Positions 13,120-37,631 of a stretch of DNA of 64,000 nucleotides are shown one piece after another. The translations under genes were made by a program, and so were the position numbers. The notes under the pieces are model-generated. The model was not told where the DNA came from, ran no database searches, and saw only the letters and a list, made by a program, of their open reading frames with translations. Where the stretch lies: NCBI RefSeq assembly GCF_037975245.1, contig NC_092577.1:33924898-33988897 (forward strand), given 5' to 3'. The DNA comes from Apostichopus japonicus. Lineage: Eukaryota > Echinodermata > Holothuroidea > Aspidochirotida > Stichopodidae. Each line of letters opens with the position of its first letter. Position 1 is the first letter of the stretch.

Positions 13120-15914
13120 ATGAAGGTAAGCTGGACTTGGCTAGTTATTTGAAGCATAAGTTAGTCGTAATTTGTCACTTAAAATACAGAAGGCCATAAG
13201 CCAAGAACTCTGAGTTGGAAGGGCGGGCACAATGTCTGTATCCTGTAACTTGTAACGTATTTGTATAAATGGTGTGGACATAGATCGGATGCAGAGTAGT
13301 CTACACTTGGGGCGACCACTGTGCCATGGCCTGCTCACCGGCTATATTACATTAAAAATCAATGTGGTTTCACTACACTAATCATCTACTTCTAATCTAC
13401 TAACAGCAAGTTAAGCTTAAGATACTCGTGTGTTTAGGAACATTAGAGCTGGGATATCTCCCAAAATTCAAAAAACATATCTCAACTCCTGATTGGAGGA
13501 AGTTGTTCATTACAATTATTTCTGTCACATAAACCAATGATTTTTGGCTTTGTGTCTTCTGTATCAAAGTATATCACACCTAATTCAAGCGAGTTCTAGT
13601 TTCTAAAAAACAGCAATAATATGCCATAAGTCATGACGATCTCATCATCAAACTCTTGCCATATTTGGAGCATTTTTGGTATTTTCTAGGAGTTGTTCAC
13701 CGTAATTTGAATTTCCATTTAAAACGGTTTTAACATTTTCCAGTTTTCTGTCTCTTTCAACAGAAACCCACGGTCTTTATATATGTAATTCTAGTGTGCT
13801 TGATTTCTCTGACAACTCTCTACAAATTTCTTAAAGTGAATGACATAACATTCAAAAAGGATTACGACTTTGGGTAAGCTTGCCGATTATATTAAATAGT
13901 ATATAATGACCATACGTTTCAAAGAATATACATTTAAAACAAACTTACCTTTCCTGGTTTCCAAAAAATTCCGAAATAATGTAAGGCTCATGGGGATTCT
14001 TACTCATGGGTCTGGCCACCTTGTGTAGTTAGTGGTTGAAATATGAAATTGAGAGATGCTAGAAAACTTAAAGGTGCGTTTACCCCAATCAGCATGTTCA
14101 CAATGCATAATTTATATAATCTCTTGGTGTTCGATTTCTAGAAATGTTAGCACGCTTACAAACTTGGGTATTTGTTTGACCTCTTAGAATCTATTTAGAC
14201 AATCAAAGAAGTTGAAATTAATGAAAGCGAATAATAGACAGGAAAAATGCTTGTATAAGTTTTCCTTAGTTTCCTTATTGATCGTCTCAAGGTATATCAA
14301 AATTCAAATTCTGTACAACATTTTTGTTTTCAATTTTACGCTTCATCCAACGATGACATCAGTGATGTTTGGGTTTCTTTCCACACACGGTCAAGGAATT
14401 GTTTCATTGAATGACCAAAAAACATGTAGCAATGCTTCGGAGAAATTTGATTAGCACAAATCATAGATATAACCAAGTCACCCCGAAGATGGAAAGAAAC
14501 ATTCTAGGGAATTGGACTTTACTCATCTGTGCCGTGGTGGAAGTGATAAAAGTGGCGGCCGCGCTTATATTGGCGTACTATTGTACACCATGTAGGCAAT
14601 TTAATCTGGCGTGACGGTAATGTCTAGTTATAATAAAAGAAAATAAGTCTTTGATGTCGACACAAAATTTTGATAAGCTTTTGATAAAGGTGAGTTTTCC
14701 TACAAAAGCCAAGTATATTACTAACATGTCACTAATTGAAAACATATAACGTCATTGAAAACTGGACGACGTCGTGTTTCTTAAATCATTGATTCATTTT
14801 CTCTTCTTACAGATTTTCTCTCAAAGAGAGTGAACTATACAAATGGTTTCATGCACACGAGCAAAGTACTGTTTTGTCAACAACGGATGAGCCATGTCGC
14901 GAAACTGGTAACTTTGTCTTTATAAAGACCCATAAGACAGGTAGCACAACACTCAGATCTATAACATCGCGTTTTGGCTACTTCCGTAATCTTTCGTTTC
15001 TTTTAGGAACAGACACAATCATTGGACATATCTATTCCATCCGCTTCGACTGGAAGAATCTAAAGATTTTGCCACCAATAGGTATAAATCCAGGAGACTA
15101 TGCCAATTACCGAAACTATAACATTTCAGACGTTCATATTCTTTTTGAACCAGATAAAATGGAAAGATTGATGAACCCCGCTCCTGATTTAAAGTACATA
15201 TCGATTGTTCGAGAACCGACGGCGCAATGGCTTTCCAACTTTCAATACTACAAGCGATACCAGGCAATCGGCCTAACTCTTACTACACTCAACAAAACCC
15301 TGTTACCGTTTCTAAAGTCGGACGATGTTCACAAATTAGGCTTCAATAGACAATCAAAGGACCTTGGAATTGGCCCAGATATTCTTTGGTCTAATTCCAC
15401 CAAATTGCTCAAATCAACTCTTGACAAATTAAAACAATTATTATCATTTGTGTTAATCACAGAATATTTCGACGAGTCTTTAGTAATACTAAAACAAATC
15501 TTCTGTTGGAGTTTCGATGACATTTTATACGTTAAGAAACGAGCTCAGCCTACACCTCTAGTGGTTAATATTGAAACCAGGAATGAAATTCAGAAACATA
15601 ACTGGCTCGATGCAATAATTTATGAGTATTATTTGGAGGAATTCTGGAAGAAGGTTAAAGACTACGGACCAACGTTTGAGAAGGATTTACGTCACTTTCG
15701 AGCACTTTTGAAGGAATCGTCGGATAATTGTGTAGAGAAAAGCTTGGTGGAACTTTCCAATGATAAGCATGTTTATATACAACATTACTCGACACGAAAC
15801 AGTAGTTTGTTTTGCTGGGCTTTGGTTAACACGAAGTTTCACATGGATATGAAAATGATACAAAGGCAGGGTCGCAAGTCGGATAAGAGATGGGCAGGAC
15901 TGGCTATTCATTGA
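13120..15914 (+). CDS. GAL3ST: Galactose-3-O-sulfotransferase family enzyme (type II Golgi protein)
   Basis: Three exons (13120-13125, 13764-13873, 14813-15914) give about 405 residues. The first coding exon is only ATG AAG before GTAAGC. The second, after a pyrimidine-rich TTTCAACAG, encodes a signal anchor at about residues 5-23 behind a basic MKKP tail. It ends at GTAAGC in phase 2, matching the single leading base of exon 3. The catalytic exon shows the 5'-phosphosulfate loop FIKTHKTGSTT (residues 75-85) and the 3'-phosphate block YISIVREP with the following Ser/Asn (167-180). Such enzymes move sulfate from PAPS to the 3-OH of galactose on glycolipids or glycoproteins in the Golgi; the exact acceptor cannot be told. 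Family members are usually 400-480 residues, so it looks full length. The catalytic exon has no ATG at its start, so the upstream exons are needed. The two-codon first exon is the least certain part. Confidence 0.88.
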
Positions 15915-16262
15915 ATAGTTTTGACATAGTCTATCATAGTTGTGGGACATGGCTAGCCGGCATAAAACAGCGATGTCTTTTCCTGGGCCTCGGTTTACAC
16001 GAAATTTCGTATGGAAATGATACAAAAGCAAGGTCACAAGTCAGATAAGAGATATGGAAAGGACTGTGTATGTAACATTTCTGACATGTTCTGTCATAGT
16101 TGTGGGCCCATGGGCTAGTAAATATGTATGTATGTTTTTTGCATTGCCTTGAGAAAACTATACACAGCGTAAAACAGCAACGGCTTCTGTTTAACACGAC
16201 GTTTCGTAAGGATAGGAAAATGATACTTAGTCAACTTGGCAGCAAATCGGATAGCAAGAGCT
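15796..16262 (+). repeat. Three tandem copies of the sulfotransferase 3' end
   Basis: The last ~120 coding bases and the adjoining 3' flank recur twice downstream. Units start near 15796 (in the gene), 15963 and 16170. Each contains a variant of AAACAG...TTAACACGA-TTTCG-ATGG followed by ATGATAC-AA-CAAGTCGGAT, and the first two also share TCATAGTTGTGGG. The downstream copies have stops and indels and are not coding. Confidence 0.8.
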
Positions 16263-18018
16263 AGGCAGTGTTTTGTATTCACTCTTTCTTACATGTACCT
16301 ATATATTGTAATGGGTCATAATGGGCTGGTAGTTAATGTTATCAATATTTGTACACTCTAACTTTGGCTTGATCTTCCATTACTTTCTTTAATTATCTCA
16401 TATATCATGCAGTCTCGATCTCAATCTGCCTCTCGTTACTTATGAACTCCTCCGGGTTCATAAAGTTTTTCATAATTTCTGTCTAACACCATTCAAAGCT
16501 CTGTGCAGTCAAGATGTTATTCATAAATTAAAAAGTATTACGAAAAGAGGACACATTTCATCTGTGCATATTTAAGAAGAGAGAATGGTGTTCTGAATTG
16601 ATAAGATATAGCACGATCTGTCGATCTTCACTTACATTCTAAATTACTTTCAAATGATTAATGATATGCGTCTGTACTTCGTCACTATTAAACAGGTCAC
16701 AGACGTACTACGTACGTCACCTTGGGTACACTGTTATAAAGTTAGCAAAATGATAATTGTAATTTTCCTTTATAAGGCCATCATTTACATTATAATATAC
16801 CATACCATATCATACCGTACCATGCCAAGCCATGTAATACCATGTCATGCCATGCCATACTAAAGAGCTTACTTCAGGTGCCCCCTCCCCACCCCTCAAC
16901 ATGAACTTTCATAATACTTATATATGAACGAATTCAAACCTGCTCTCGCTTGTATTATACCGTTTTAGTCTGCAGGCGAATACAGTCGGTCATGCCCTGT
17001 TTATTTTGATAAAAAAGGCAGTCTACTAAGTTTTTTATGTTAACGCTTTACTGTTAGCTGTTTAATCATTTTATGCGTGACTTGGTCCGTCTATTGAGAT
17101 GATGTGAGTCTCACATAAGCCTATATTATTCTAAGTTGAGCTACATCATACTATCAAGCGTGACTAATGATCCTGCGTGTTTCCATGGACACGAAGGTTT
17201 CAAACGCAATTAAGAAACATCAAAGTTGTTCTACATGTCACAAGTTACGATCGTTAGTGATGGTTATGATAAGCAATAAACTACAAACACCATGATGATC
17301 TTTATTGAATACTAGGTGCATAAAGCTATATAGGCGGAGCATTTATTAGGAGATCAAAACATGGATTGGAACGAGTAATTATTTAGGTTGGCATTCTGTC
17401 GGCAGACAATAAGGCACTTATATGGACGAGGCAAAAAGTCTACAATGTTATTTGCGACCCTTCTCAATATATTGTCTATTACTGTAGATATGGTTATTGA
17501 ATTAAAGTATTTTCCCCAATAAACCTTGAATTCACACCTTACTCCATGTGGTAGATAACAGTATATGTTCCGTGGTATCATCATCGCAGGTGTCTATGAA
17601 AATTCCTCTTTAAAATGTTCTTTTAACAACATTTCTTATTACAATTACATCGTTTTTGCTGGCGAACAAAAATATGGCAAATTTTACCTCGTCATGCATG
17701 ACCTCGTCATGCATGATACCTTCACTGTGCAAAAATAAATAAATTACAAAATTAAAAATAAATTAAAAATAAATAAATAAATAATGTTTGGGTTTTAAGG
17801 CTATCATGACAGCGATGCATGTAAGGTGTGCTCAATGAAGATGAACAATCAAGGCACTTCTGTTGCCTTCGACTGCAGACCTGATGCGATTCTAAACCCA
17901 TGCCTCTCCCATGAATATTAAGGGTAATTGATAAAATAATTTTCTACCAATATGTCTGTGGTGTGTTAAACTGTGGGACTACTGGGTACATGACCTGATT
18001 GGCCCCCAATTCCTTACC
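16263..18018. other. No gene seen
   Basis: AT-rich spacer with the pentamer microsatellite, a 15-bp tandem ACCTCGTCATGCATG at 17686-17715 and an AAAT-rich run at 17727-17784. No exon-like frame. Confidence 0.55.
16786..16861 (+). repeat. Imperfect CCATA/CCATG microsatellite
   Basis: About 15 pentamers, ACCAT(A/G) and GCCAT(A/G), in direct tandem with slippage variants. Confidence 0.85.
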
Positions 18019-18026
18019 TTTAGTTA

Positions 18027-18398
18027 CAGTGGCGTAGGAAGGTCCTTTTGAGTGGGGGAGGGGGCTGAAGACTGATGGCCCGCCTGGGGGAGGGGTCTAA
18101 GGGGAGGGGGTGTCCCCCTCCCCTCTGGATTTTTTTTGCATTTCCAGGTGGCCTCAGATGCAATTTGGTGCAATATAGCACACTTCAACACCCACTCCAT
18201 TTTGTAAAGAATTTTGCATTTTCACCTGGCCTTAGATGCAATTTGGTGCTTCAAATGAGATTTTTTCTCATTTGGAAATGAAAAAGGGGTTTTCCGACTT
18301 GCGGAGCGGGGGGGGGGGGGCGGAACGATACTTCCGCCCCCCCATATTTTTCACTGGGGGGCTGGCGCCCCCCCCAGCCCCCGGTTCCTACGCCCTTG
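18027..18398. mobile_element. hAT-type MITE, copy A
   Basis: Terminal inverted repeats CAGTGGCGTAGGAA and TTCCTACGCCCTTG, flanked by the perfect 8-bp duplication TTTAGTTA (18019-18026 and 18399-18406). GC-rich subterminal blocks, including a run of G, surround a core with TCAGATGCAATTTGGTGC repeated twice. Copy B lies at 43011-43381. Confidence 0.92.
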
Positions 18399-18406
18399 TT
18401 TAGTTA

Positions 18407-20996
18407 GTATATTTGCATATGTGTGTTAATATATGCTGTCGATGAACTATATCTTGCTTCTCTGTATGAATGTCATGCTATGCCAATATTCTACGTCCGT
18501 TGAACTTTCAGAAGATGTCTTATATTATTTCAATACTTCATGGCGTATCAGGAGACTAGACCTATGAAGTACATGAAGCTATACGACAGCACGATTGCCA
18601 TAACTACCATAACTACAAAGTGCAGTCTGTAACTCTGTTCAGTCACCAAAGGGTCTTTCTTTCTTTCTTTCTTGCTCCAGTGTTCAAACGAGGCGTCCTC
18701 CCTTGAAGACATTCAAGATCTCCACCCCCCCCCCTCTGCACACCTGACCTTGAATTATTTCATTCAACAAATTCTGGGGGGAGGGAGGGGGAGGGGGGGA
18801 GGTTTGCTGTCAGACTTCACAGATGAAAGTAAACGTGTTACGAAAATTGGGTCCTCTTAGTCAATCTTAGACCACTTTAGGACTCCCAGGTGCAGCATAC
18901 GAAAATTGTTTACTACTGGGTAAAGAAGTTTGTTTAAAAGTGACGAAAACGTCAGGCTCTCATAGCGAAAAAAAGGCCATGGTCATGATACGGAAATATT
19001 GAAGGGTTTCCATGAATTGCCAACTTGACAGCTATCCAGTGATGGTTAGGGATTAGCTAGTGAGATCTTCTACTTTGACGATTTGGTGTGTAAGTCAATC
19101 GAGTATAGTTATATGGAGTATGCTATTTTATAAGGTTTAATTACTCGGTGTATACATAAAGGAACGTGCATTTGACATAAAAGAGTTATTTGTTCATTGA
19201 TAAAGAAAAACATGATATTTTTGGGCCGTGACAAACAATGATTATTTCTGATTACCAAACTCCAAAACCAACAAAGTTGACTGGCTTTAACGTTCCCTCA
19301 CCCCAGGGAATAATTGCATTAGGCGGTATGTGTTGTCATCAGGGCAGAATCATTAACAACTTAATTAGTAGAACAAAGTCCCTTTTCAGTGCAATATATT
19401 GTGATGCTAGATGTGTAACCAAATATCATAAAATTTCATAAAGAAATCACATGATATGAGAATGTGGTTTTTGACTTAAACATGCAAACCCGTTCTGCCA
19501 TTTAATATCAGTTTGTACGGGGCAATGGCCAAACTTGTTTCAATACGAGATCTCGCGAACCGAGTTAATCCGCGCGAAAAGCTCGCGGAACAATTAAGGC
19601 AACGTGAGTTCGCGAGAGCTCTCAAGACGTTTATCTGGAAGCAATACCTCCCCCCTCCAACCCCCACCCCTCCCTATTCAAGCTTACAAGAGCCGCTCGC
19701 GAAGGGTCGACTGCCTTCGTACACATCGCTACATCAGACAAAAATTACACAAATCAAATTTGTCAGTTCATTTTCATTTTGTGTATTTGTTCAACTGCGG
19801 CTTAAAAACTACGTATGGCAATAAAACGTACACGTGCGATGGGTCTAATTCCCGTTTGGCGGGTGCGATCGCGGTTTTACTGGGGTTTCCAAAGCTCAAA
19901 TGCATGGTCAATGAACTTCGTAGTGGTCTTCTAGTATATAGTGCGAAATACGCTGAATTCATACATGGCTAAACTTAATTTACAATGTACACTCGACACA
20001 TTTGATAGAATCTCATCAAGTTGCCAAACATGGGCATTTTGAAAGTCAAATGTAGAATCCCGTCACTTTCAGGCAATGAAAACAATGATAAGTTTTTAAA
20101 CAATCACGTAAAGCTTGTATGTAGGCCCCAGTCTGTATGAAATGTCGTGAAACTGATACATTTACTCATAAATCAGGTAAGTGAATAAGAATAGAATTAG
20201 AAACACGCAGAAATAGTACGATGAGATAGAACGCGTTCACAAATGGTTTTGAAATACACCTGTAAGACCAACAACAACATGTTTGTGGAATAAAAAGCAA
20301 TTTTATTATATTTTACTTTCACAGGCAGTGCAAACTTTGCTGACACATGGCAAGCCATATAAACGTATGCTAGGAGCCTGAATCTTTGCAGGATAACTAG
20401 GAGTTGAGCAATTTATTGAATGAGTGTTTTTTATTTATAACGTGTGAAATACCAGTAAAGATATACGTTTAGTACCTACATTCTCTGACATGACAACAAA
20501 AGGTATGCAGAAGGCAAAAACATCATTGAAAAATAAGAAGAAAACGCTGCTGAATGTCAAGCGAAATGAAGAACATGTATAGGCCTATATAGACGAAGGC
20601 ATAAACCCAAGTCTTATATATTATAACTATAATATACATTATAACTATTGTAAAATTAATTGACACTGTATCAATGAAAGATTTGGAAAGCCCTTGTGCA
20701 TAATTTTGAACTTAAAAACTTAAACAATCGCTCAACGAACAAAACAAAGCCATCTCGCAATGAAAAAAATATATATGGGTGCATGTGAATTTAGAAGTAG
20801 TTTGCGTTGAGTAACATAATAATGGAAATAAATAAAAATGCGACTTTGAGCATATGTTCCATTTTTTTTACCTTATTATACTTCTTATTATGAAAATTTG
20901 ATATTTCATTGGAAATCTGATATCAAGTGCGTCAGAAATTATGAAATTTCAGTACACAATATAGACCTCCGTCCTTTGAATGCGTCGTCAATCAGA
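18407..20996. other. No gene seen; 3' flank of the transporter gene at its right end
   Basis: Contains a TTTC run (18656-18672), a GC-rich patch with several TCGCGA/GTTCGCGAG palindromic words (19545-19705) and AT-rich DNA. Minus-strand AATAAA signals near 20300 and 20420 may end the transporter mRNA. Confidence 0.5.
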
Positions 20997-32438
<11,442 letters not shown>

Positions 32439-32748
32439 TCTTAAACAGCTTGAATATTTCACTTGACTAGGGAAATGAAAGATATAAAGCCTTGAGAAAG
32501 AGAGAGACCCGGCGAAATTCGGAAGCATACAATCAGAAACGTTCACTTTGGTTTCGACAATATCTGCAAACAGTGTTTTAGAATGAACGGTAGGGTCATT
32601 TTAGGCCGCAGTGTCCGATCGGACGATGACAATAGAGTATAGTATTAGTACATTAGTGTCGGGAGTACAACTGGACCATACAAACCTATTATTCTATCAG
32701 TACCGGTGATGCACTGATGGTCATTCCTTTGTGGTTTCATATGGCAAG

Positions 32749-33434
32749 CCATATGGGACAAACGCCGCATATTATATAACCTCGTATTAATACGTATATA
32801 TATATACGCGTATTAATTGGAAGATATACGCGTATTAAATCAGACAATAACTGGCATGTCTTATAACTTCCACCCATGCACATTGTAGCCCCGCCAGTGC
32901 AACAAATGAGAGATTTTCAAAGTTAGTCTCTATATACGTACACTCAGGCCAAATGTACTCGGTCTAGACAACAGCATGATTTAATACATGTATATATTCG
33001 AATTAATACATGTATGTATTCGAATTATTACGCGTGTATATATTCGAGTTAATACGTGTTTATATGTGAATTAATCCTCATATATGTATTCGAATTAATC
33101 CTCATATATATTCGAATTAATCCTCATATGTTTACGAATTAATACGTAATTATATTCGAAGTAATACGCGGATATATTGCCTAATAATATATACGCGTAT
33201 ATGACTTTCTAATTTGAAAAGATCCCAAATTTGAGTTAAAATATTGAATTGGAAGCCACCCGACGTGTAAGTTGTAACCCATAAGCCCTTGCGGGTTTCT
33301 CCTACATTGGTGGTTGCTAAAGCGTCATTAAAAATAACTGCTGACCATTATTATTATTAATATTATTCGAATTAATACACGTATATATTCAAATGAAATA
33401 CGCGGATATATTATGCGGTGTTTGCCCCACATGG
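32749..33434. mobile_element. Terminal-inverted-repeat element with an internal ~22-bp tandem array
   Basis: The ends CCATATGGGACAAACGCCGC and GCGGTGTTTGCCCCACATGG are inverted copies (about 19 of 23 match over the full arm). Inside, TATATTCGAATTAATACGCG-like units recur about eight times between 32990 and 33180, and once more next to the right end at 33367. The left end also has CGTATTAATACG. No transposase frame. It starts about 310 bp upstream of the transporter ATG. Confidence 0.75.
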
Positions 33435-34777
33435 TAAAACAGTATAAACAGTATAAACAGCCTAGTTTACCTTTCTTTTCCACAAAGCTGTTTTCCCGTA
33501 TCTATTTGCTGTACTGCCCAGAGAACGCCCGCGGCAACGCTTTCGATTCATACTATCGGACAGATCCTCGGGCATGTAAAATACAATGAGCAAGCACATT
33601 TTTGATGGGCAGAAACGGACTCTGAGGCATGTACAGTTTGCACGCGAGAAAAACGGAGTATTTCAAACGACTTGGCCAAGACTATACACCTGCAAGCGAT
33701 CCTATAGAGATTGCCATAAGAATGCCTTCAAGGGCTTCCTCATACTTATAGTAACAATCTGAGATGTACTTGGGAAGACCTTAATGTACTTGAGGAAATA
33801 TGAGTAGATCTTGATGTTAATTGAATTGTTGTTTGGGTGAATAGACTATTTTATCGCTTGTCTAAGGATGTAAGAAGTGTTGAATATTCATGACAATAAC
33901 GGGCACGGATAGATGCCATTGGTTGTTAGCGGAATGCTGCATAGACTGAATGACATGAATAAATGACAAAACACACATATAGTAGTGAAGTTCCTGGAGT
34001 TTATTTTCAAATAAATGTTACATAAAGTAAATTCATGAAGTATACAGGTGCGGATAAATTATATACAAATATACATTACCGGTATTCACTACAGCTTTAC
34101 CCTAATTCTAAGGGCATGATAACACCATCCTCCGACGCTTTCCGTTTTACTTATAGATACGACTATAAAGCAGTCTTTTATGAACCTAGGTCTACGTTTG
34201 ACAACGCTCCATGCATTCTAAAACCGCTATTAATTACCTGCCCCGAGCATTTTCTTGAATAACGTCCAACCACATATCCTTCGTGATGGTAGCCGAATCC
34301 CCCTCCCCACCCCCCCCCCCTCTTTGTAACTGCATTTTTCTTTATCTGAGTCAAGGCAGTAATATCATTGACTGTTCAAGAAAACGATACCATCTCCTTG
34401 CCACTCCAGTTTGAATAAACCCGGGCGGCGTGAGTCTATCGAAGGCCTGCTACTTTGGATTCAGGAGCATCGGAGCGGGGAAACAAGTAATGTTTTTTTC
34501 CGCTTAAACAAGGAACGCATTTCTGGCTTTAATAACATCTGCCAACGATGCTCCAGAAATAGCTAAATAAGCGGGAATCGGTATCCATCTCACAGTACTA
34601 CTCAGAGTTAACTGGGTCTATAGATTTGGGCATAAAAATCATGATGCTCCTCAAGCGATACATTTCTGATTTAAGGATTATGGGTAGCCAGATATTCATG
34701 AGGCCCATTGCCATTGTACACGGGTATCTCAATGTGTTTCTCTTTGCTGGGGACTCTGTTTTACCGTAAGCGTATTG

Positions 34778-34844
<67 letters not shown>

Positions 34845-37631
34845 CTAATATTAATCTATGTAATTTAATATAAATAAACGTTATTTACAGCATCATCCAG
34901 TTATACGTATTTTATAGGCCTATAACCTCTTGTTTACAAACAATGCCAGAACGATGTTATTGACCTTACTGCCAATTTGGGTGTACGCTGTATCTATTTG
35001 TTCAAGTGTTGCCATATGTATATATTTATATATATGGTCTTTAATTGTTAGACTTTAGTCTCTTGAGTTTAACAGTATAGCCTAAGTACCAAATGCAATC
35101 CACTTCTCAGGGAACAATACATTGTAAGGTGGGGTGAGTGGATATACACATATGCGGGTCGACATAATAATATTTTGGAGCCTAAAGAGTCATTTCAGGT
35201 TTAATTAATGGAAAATATGTTTGGCATCTACCGTGGTGTTAGTTACTTACACACTTACCCCCTTGGGTTTACTTCCAGAGGGTAATATAAATCAAATATT
35301 ATTATTTTTTATTATTATTAATAGTTTTAGCCTTGATTAAATTAGCAATATTCATGTACGAGAAAAAAATGAATCATGCCTCACTCAGCTATGATATATA
35401 ACGAATAAAAATTTAGATAAAAGTTATATCATTCAAGTTCACTTAAGTTTTAAGTCAGTTTTAAGTAGGTTTCAAGTAAGTTTTTACGTAAGTTTCAATC
35501 TTCGACTAAACAAAGACCACACGTATATATAATCAGTAATTGAACATTTGAGGAGTATATTCTTATTAAAAGTCAGTCCTTTTTTCACTCTATGAAAACT
35601 GAATTTCTTCACTCCATGAATTAATGCATAATTATTATCTAACAGTGATATAAGCCTACCTTTACTGATAACTTAAACTAATTCTATTTTAGCATGATAA
35701 CTGAGCAATTTTACATGAAAATATACAGTACTTATGCCAAACCAATGTATACCAGACCCCCAAAAAATGAATTTTGTTTTGTACCGAAAAGTACTTTTGT
35801 TTTAACCTTCCATAGTTAATTCTCTATCAAACATATACAGCGACAAGATGCAGAATCAACCCATCTCATATGAGAAGCTTAATTGCAATAGCTGCTGCCC
35901 AAATTTGCCCAAATTGAGCCCCTGGACTGCTGACTGACAAAATATGCAGAGTCAACTTGTGCTTTCATGGATCACATCAAATACAATGAACCGACAACTG
36001 GGTCAACCACTCTGGGATGATAATAACTTTAGAAACAAACAGACTAAAAGCTAACATTAGGTACATAAAATCATATCAAACTGCTCTCCCACATCATAAA
36101 TTGTTCACTTCTCTTTTTAAATACTGTATGTAATGATTTCATTTTTTGGGAGAACATATTCTTGCAAAATCTTGCCCACATATCACACAGACACACCAAG
36201 ATGATTTGAGCATGAACCGTGCATTTTGAATGTAAGTTTATTGAAATAACAATTAGGAGGGGGAACTTGAGGGGCTTGACCAAATGTCCGCATATTGGTG
36301 CATTGCCAGTGATGGGTGGTGGCAAGCTTTGAACCAGAAATTGCTGTATTGCAAATCTTTAAGTCATGTGGGATCCATAGGCCTGTGGTAGGGCCATCTG
36401 CTGGCAGAGTCAAGGGGATAAAACATTTGAGCGGCAGTTCTTCAAATATTTACCTCAGACTTGGTGTGATGTGGTGTTCAAAACAACAATATGCTGTTGT
36501 ATTTTCAGGATGGAAATTGACAATGAATTAAGCACTACCTATGTGCAGTAACGGTATAGATTTAGTAGAGCGTTAGAGATTAAAATGTAACCAAAATTAT
36601 GATCACATTTTTTTTAAAGGTATGTTACCAGTAATGATAAAATGTCTTGAGGGCCTTAACAGATTGATGCACAGTGTCAGCCGAGTATAACTTTAACACC
36701 TTTGATTCCCAAATAACTTCCTTCAAGAACCAAATATTCAGCTGACAGGTTGCCCAAGCTTTCTAAAAAATCTTTGAGCCATCCAAACAATCTGGGAATT
36801 AGGGGTTGAGGAGTTCCAGATCCTGCCATCCTTATATGCCTATGCTTCCCTTGATTGAGAAGAAGCCTTTGTGGGCAAAGCAAATTTTTGAATTGGGTGG
36901 AACATATATTTTAGGATGTAATAAATTGACTCAAAGTATCATGATCCAACACTATTCTAGATGCATGGGGCCTTACTAAAACCGATTTAACCCCTCCCCT
37001 AACCGAGGCTCCCCTGTTCCCTCCCTCTTCACTTTATAGAGATGCTTTGTGGTTTCAATGATAGCCATCCTTTCATTAATCTTAATTACAATGTTAACCT
37101 GATCTCAGCGATACCATACGAAAAGCACTTGTAGGCCTATCATTGTAATTTACAATGGACATCAGGTGGATAGGCTTAGGCCTGCTGCCAATGATTCAGT
37201 GTACGTTCACGTGCGTGCGCAAGTTGTACAACGGCGTTGTTCGCTCTTACAAGTGAAAAATTGAATAATTCATTTTTCAACGTGGATATTTCTGTAAGAT
37301 CATGAATAACTCATGACTTTCCCCTCGCTGTACTACGAAAACAAAATCGCATGCGGGACGGTGAATTAGGGGCAGATTTGTCCCCTTCATCAAGATTCAA
37401 TGTTTCATTTGATCACATACATATAGGCCTGCAACGACAGCAACACGGACTCAGTAATATTATACAGAAACTATAAACCAACATTCCAGAAAAACGGACA
37501 AAATTTCGGCTGCTTTCGGTCAGAGAGGACAAAGTAAAATTCCTTACTTACCGTTGCCACTACAACGTTCATACGTGTAAGGGCTCTGCACTCTGTGCGA
37601 CAGACAGAGAATAGCGAGCGGTCTCCTATGC
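33435..37631. other. No gene seen
   Basis: AT-rich DNA with a 62-bp TA tract at 34781-34842, a degenerate TTAAGTNAGTTTT tandem at 35437-35500 and a poly-C stretch at 34307-34320. Minus frames at 36183-36413 and 36677-36883 lack splice sites and recognisable motifs. Confidence 0.5.
34781..34842. repeat. (TA)n microsatellite
   Basis: Uninterrupted TA dinucleotide, about 31 copies. Confidence 0.97.

Noticed and set aside
14212-14614. 80- and 67-codon frames between sulfotransferase exons 2 and 3
   Set aside because: They fall in the intron; exons 2 and 3 join in phase without them.
19513-19972. Frames of 103 and 122 codons over a GC-rich patch
   Set aside because: Two overlapping frames are both open because of base composition and palindromic CGCGA words. 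No splice sites or family motif support either.
36183-36883. Minus-strand frames of 76 and 68 codons
   Set aside because: Composition looks protein-like in places, but there are no splice sites, motifs or paralogues in the window.
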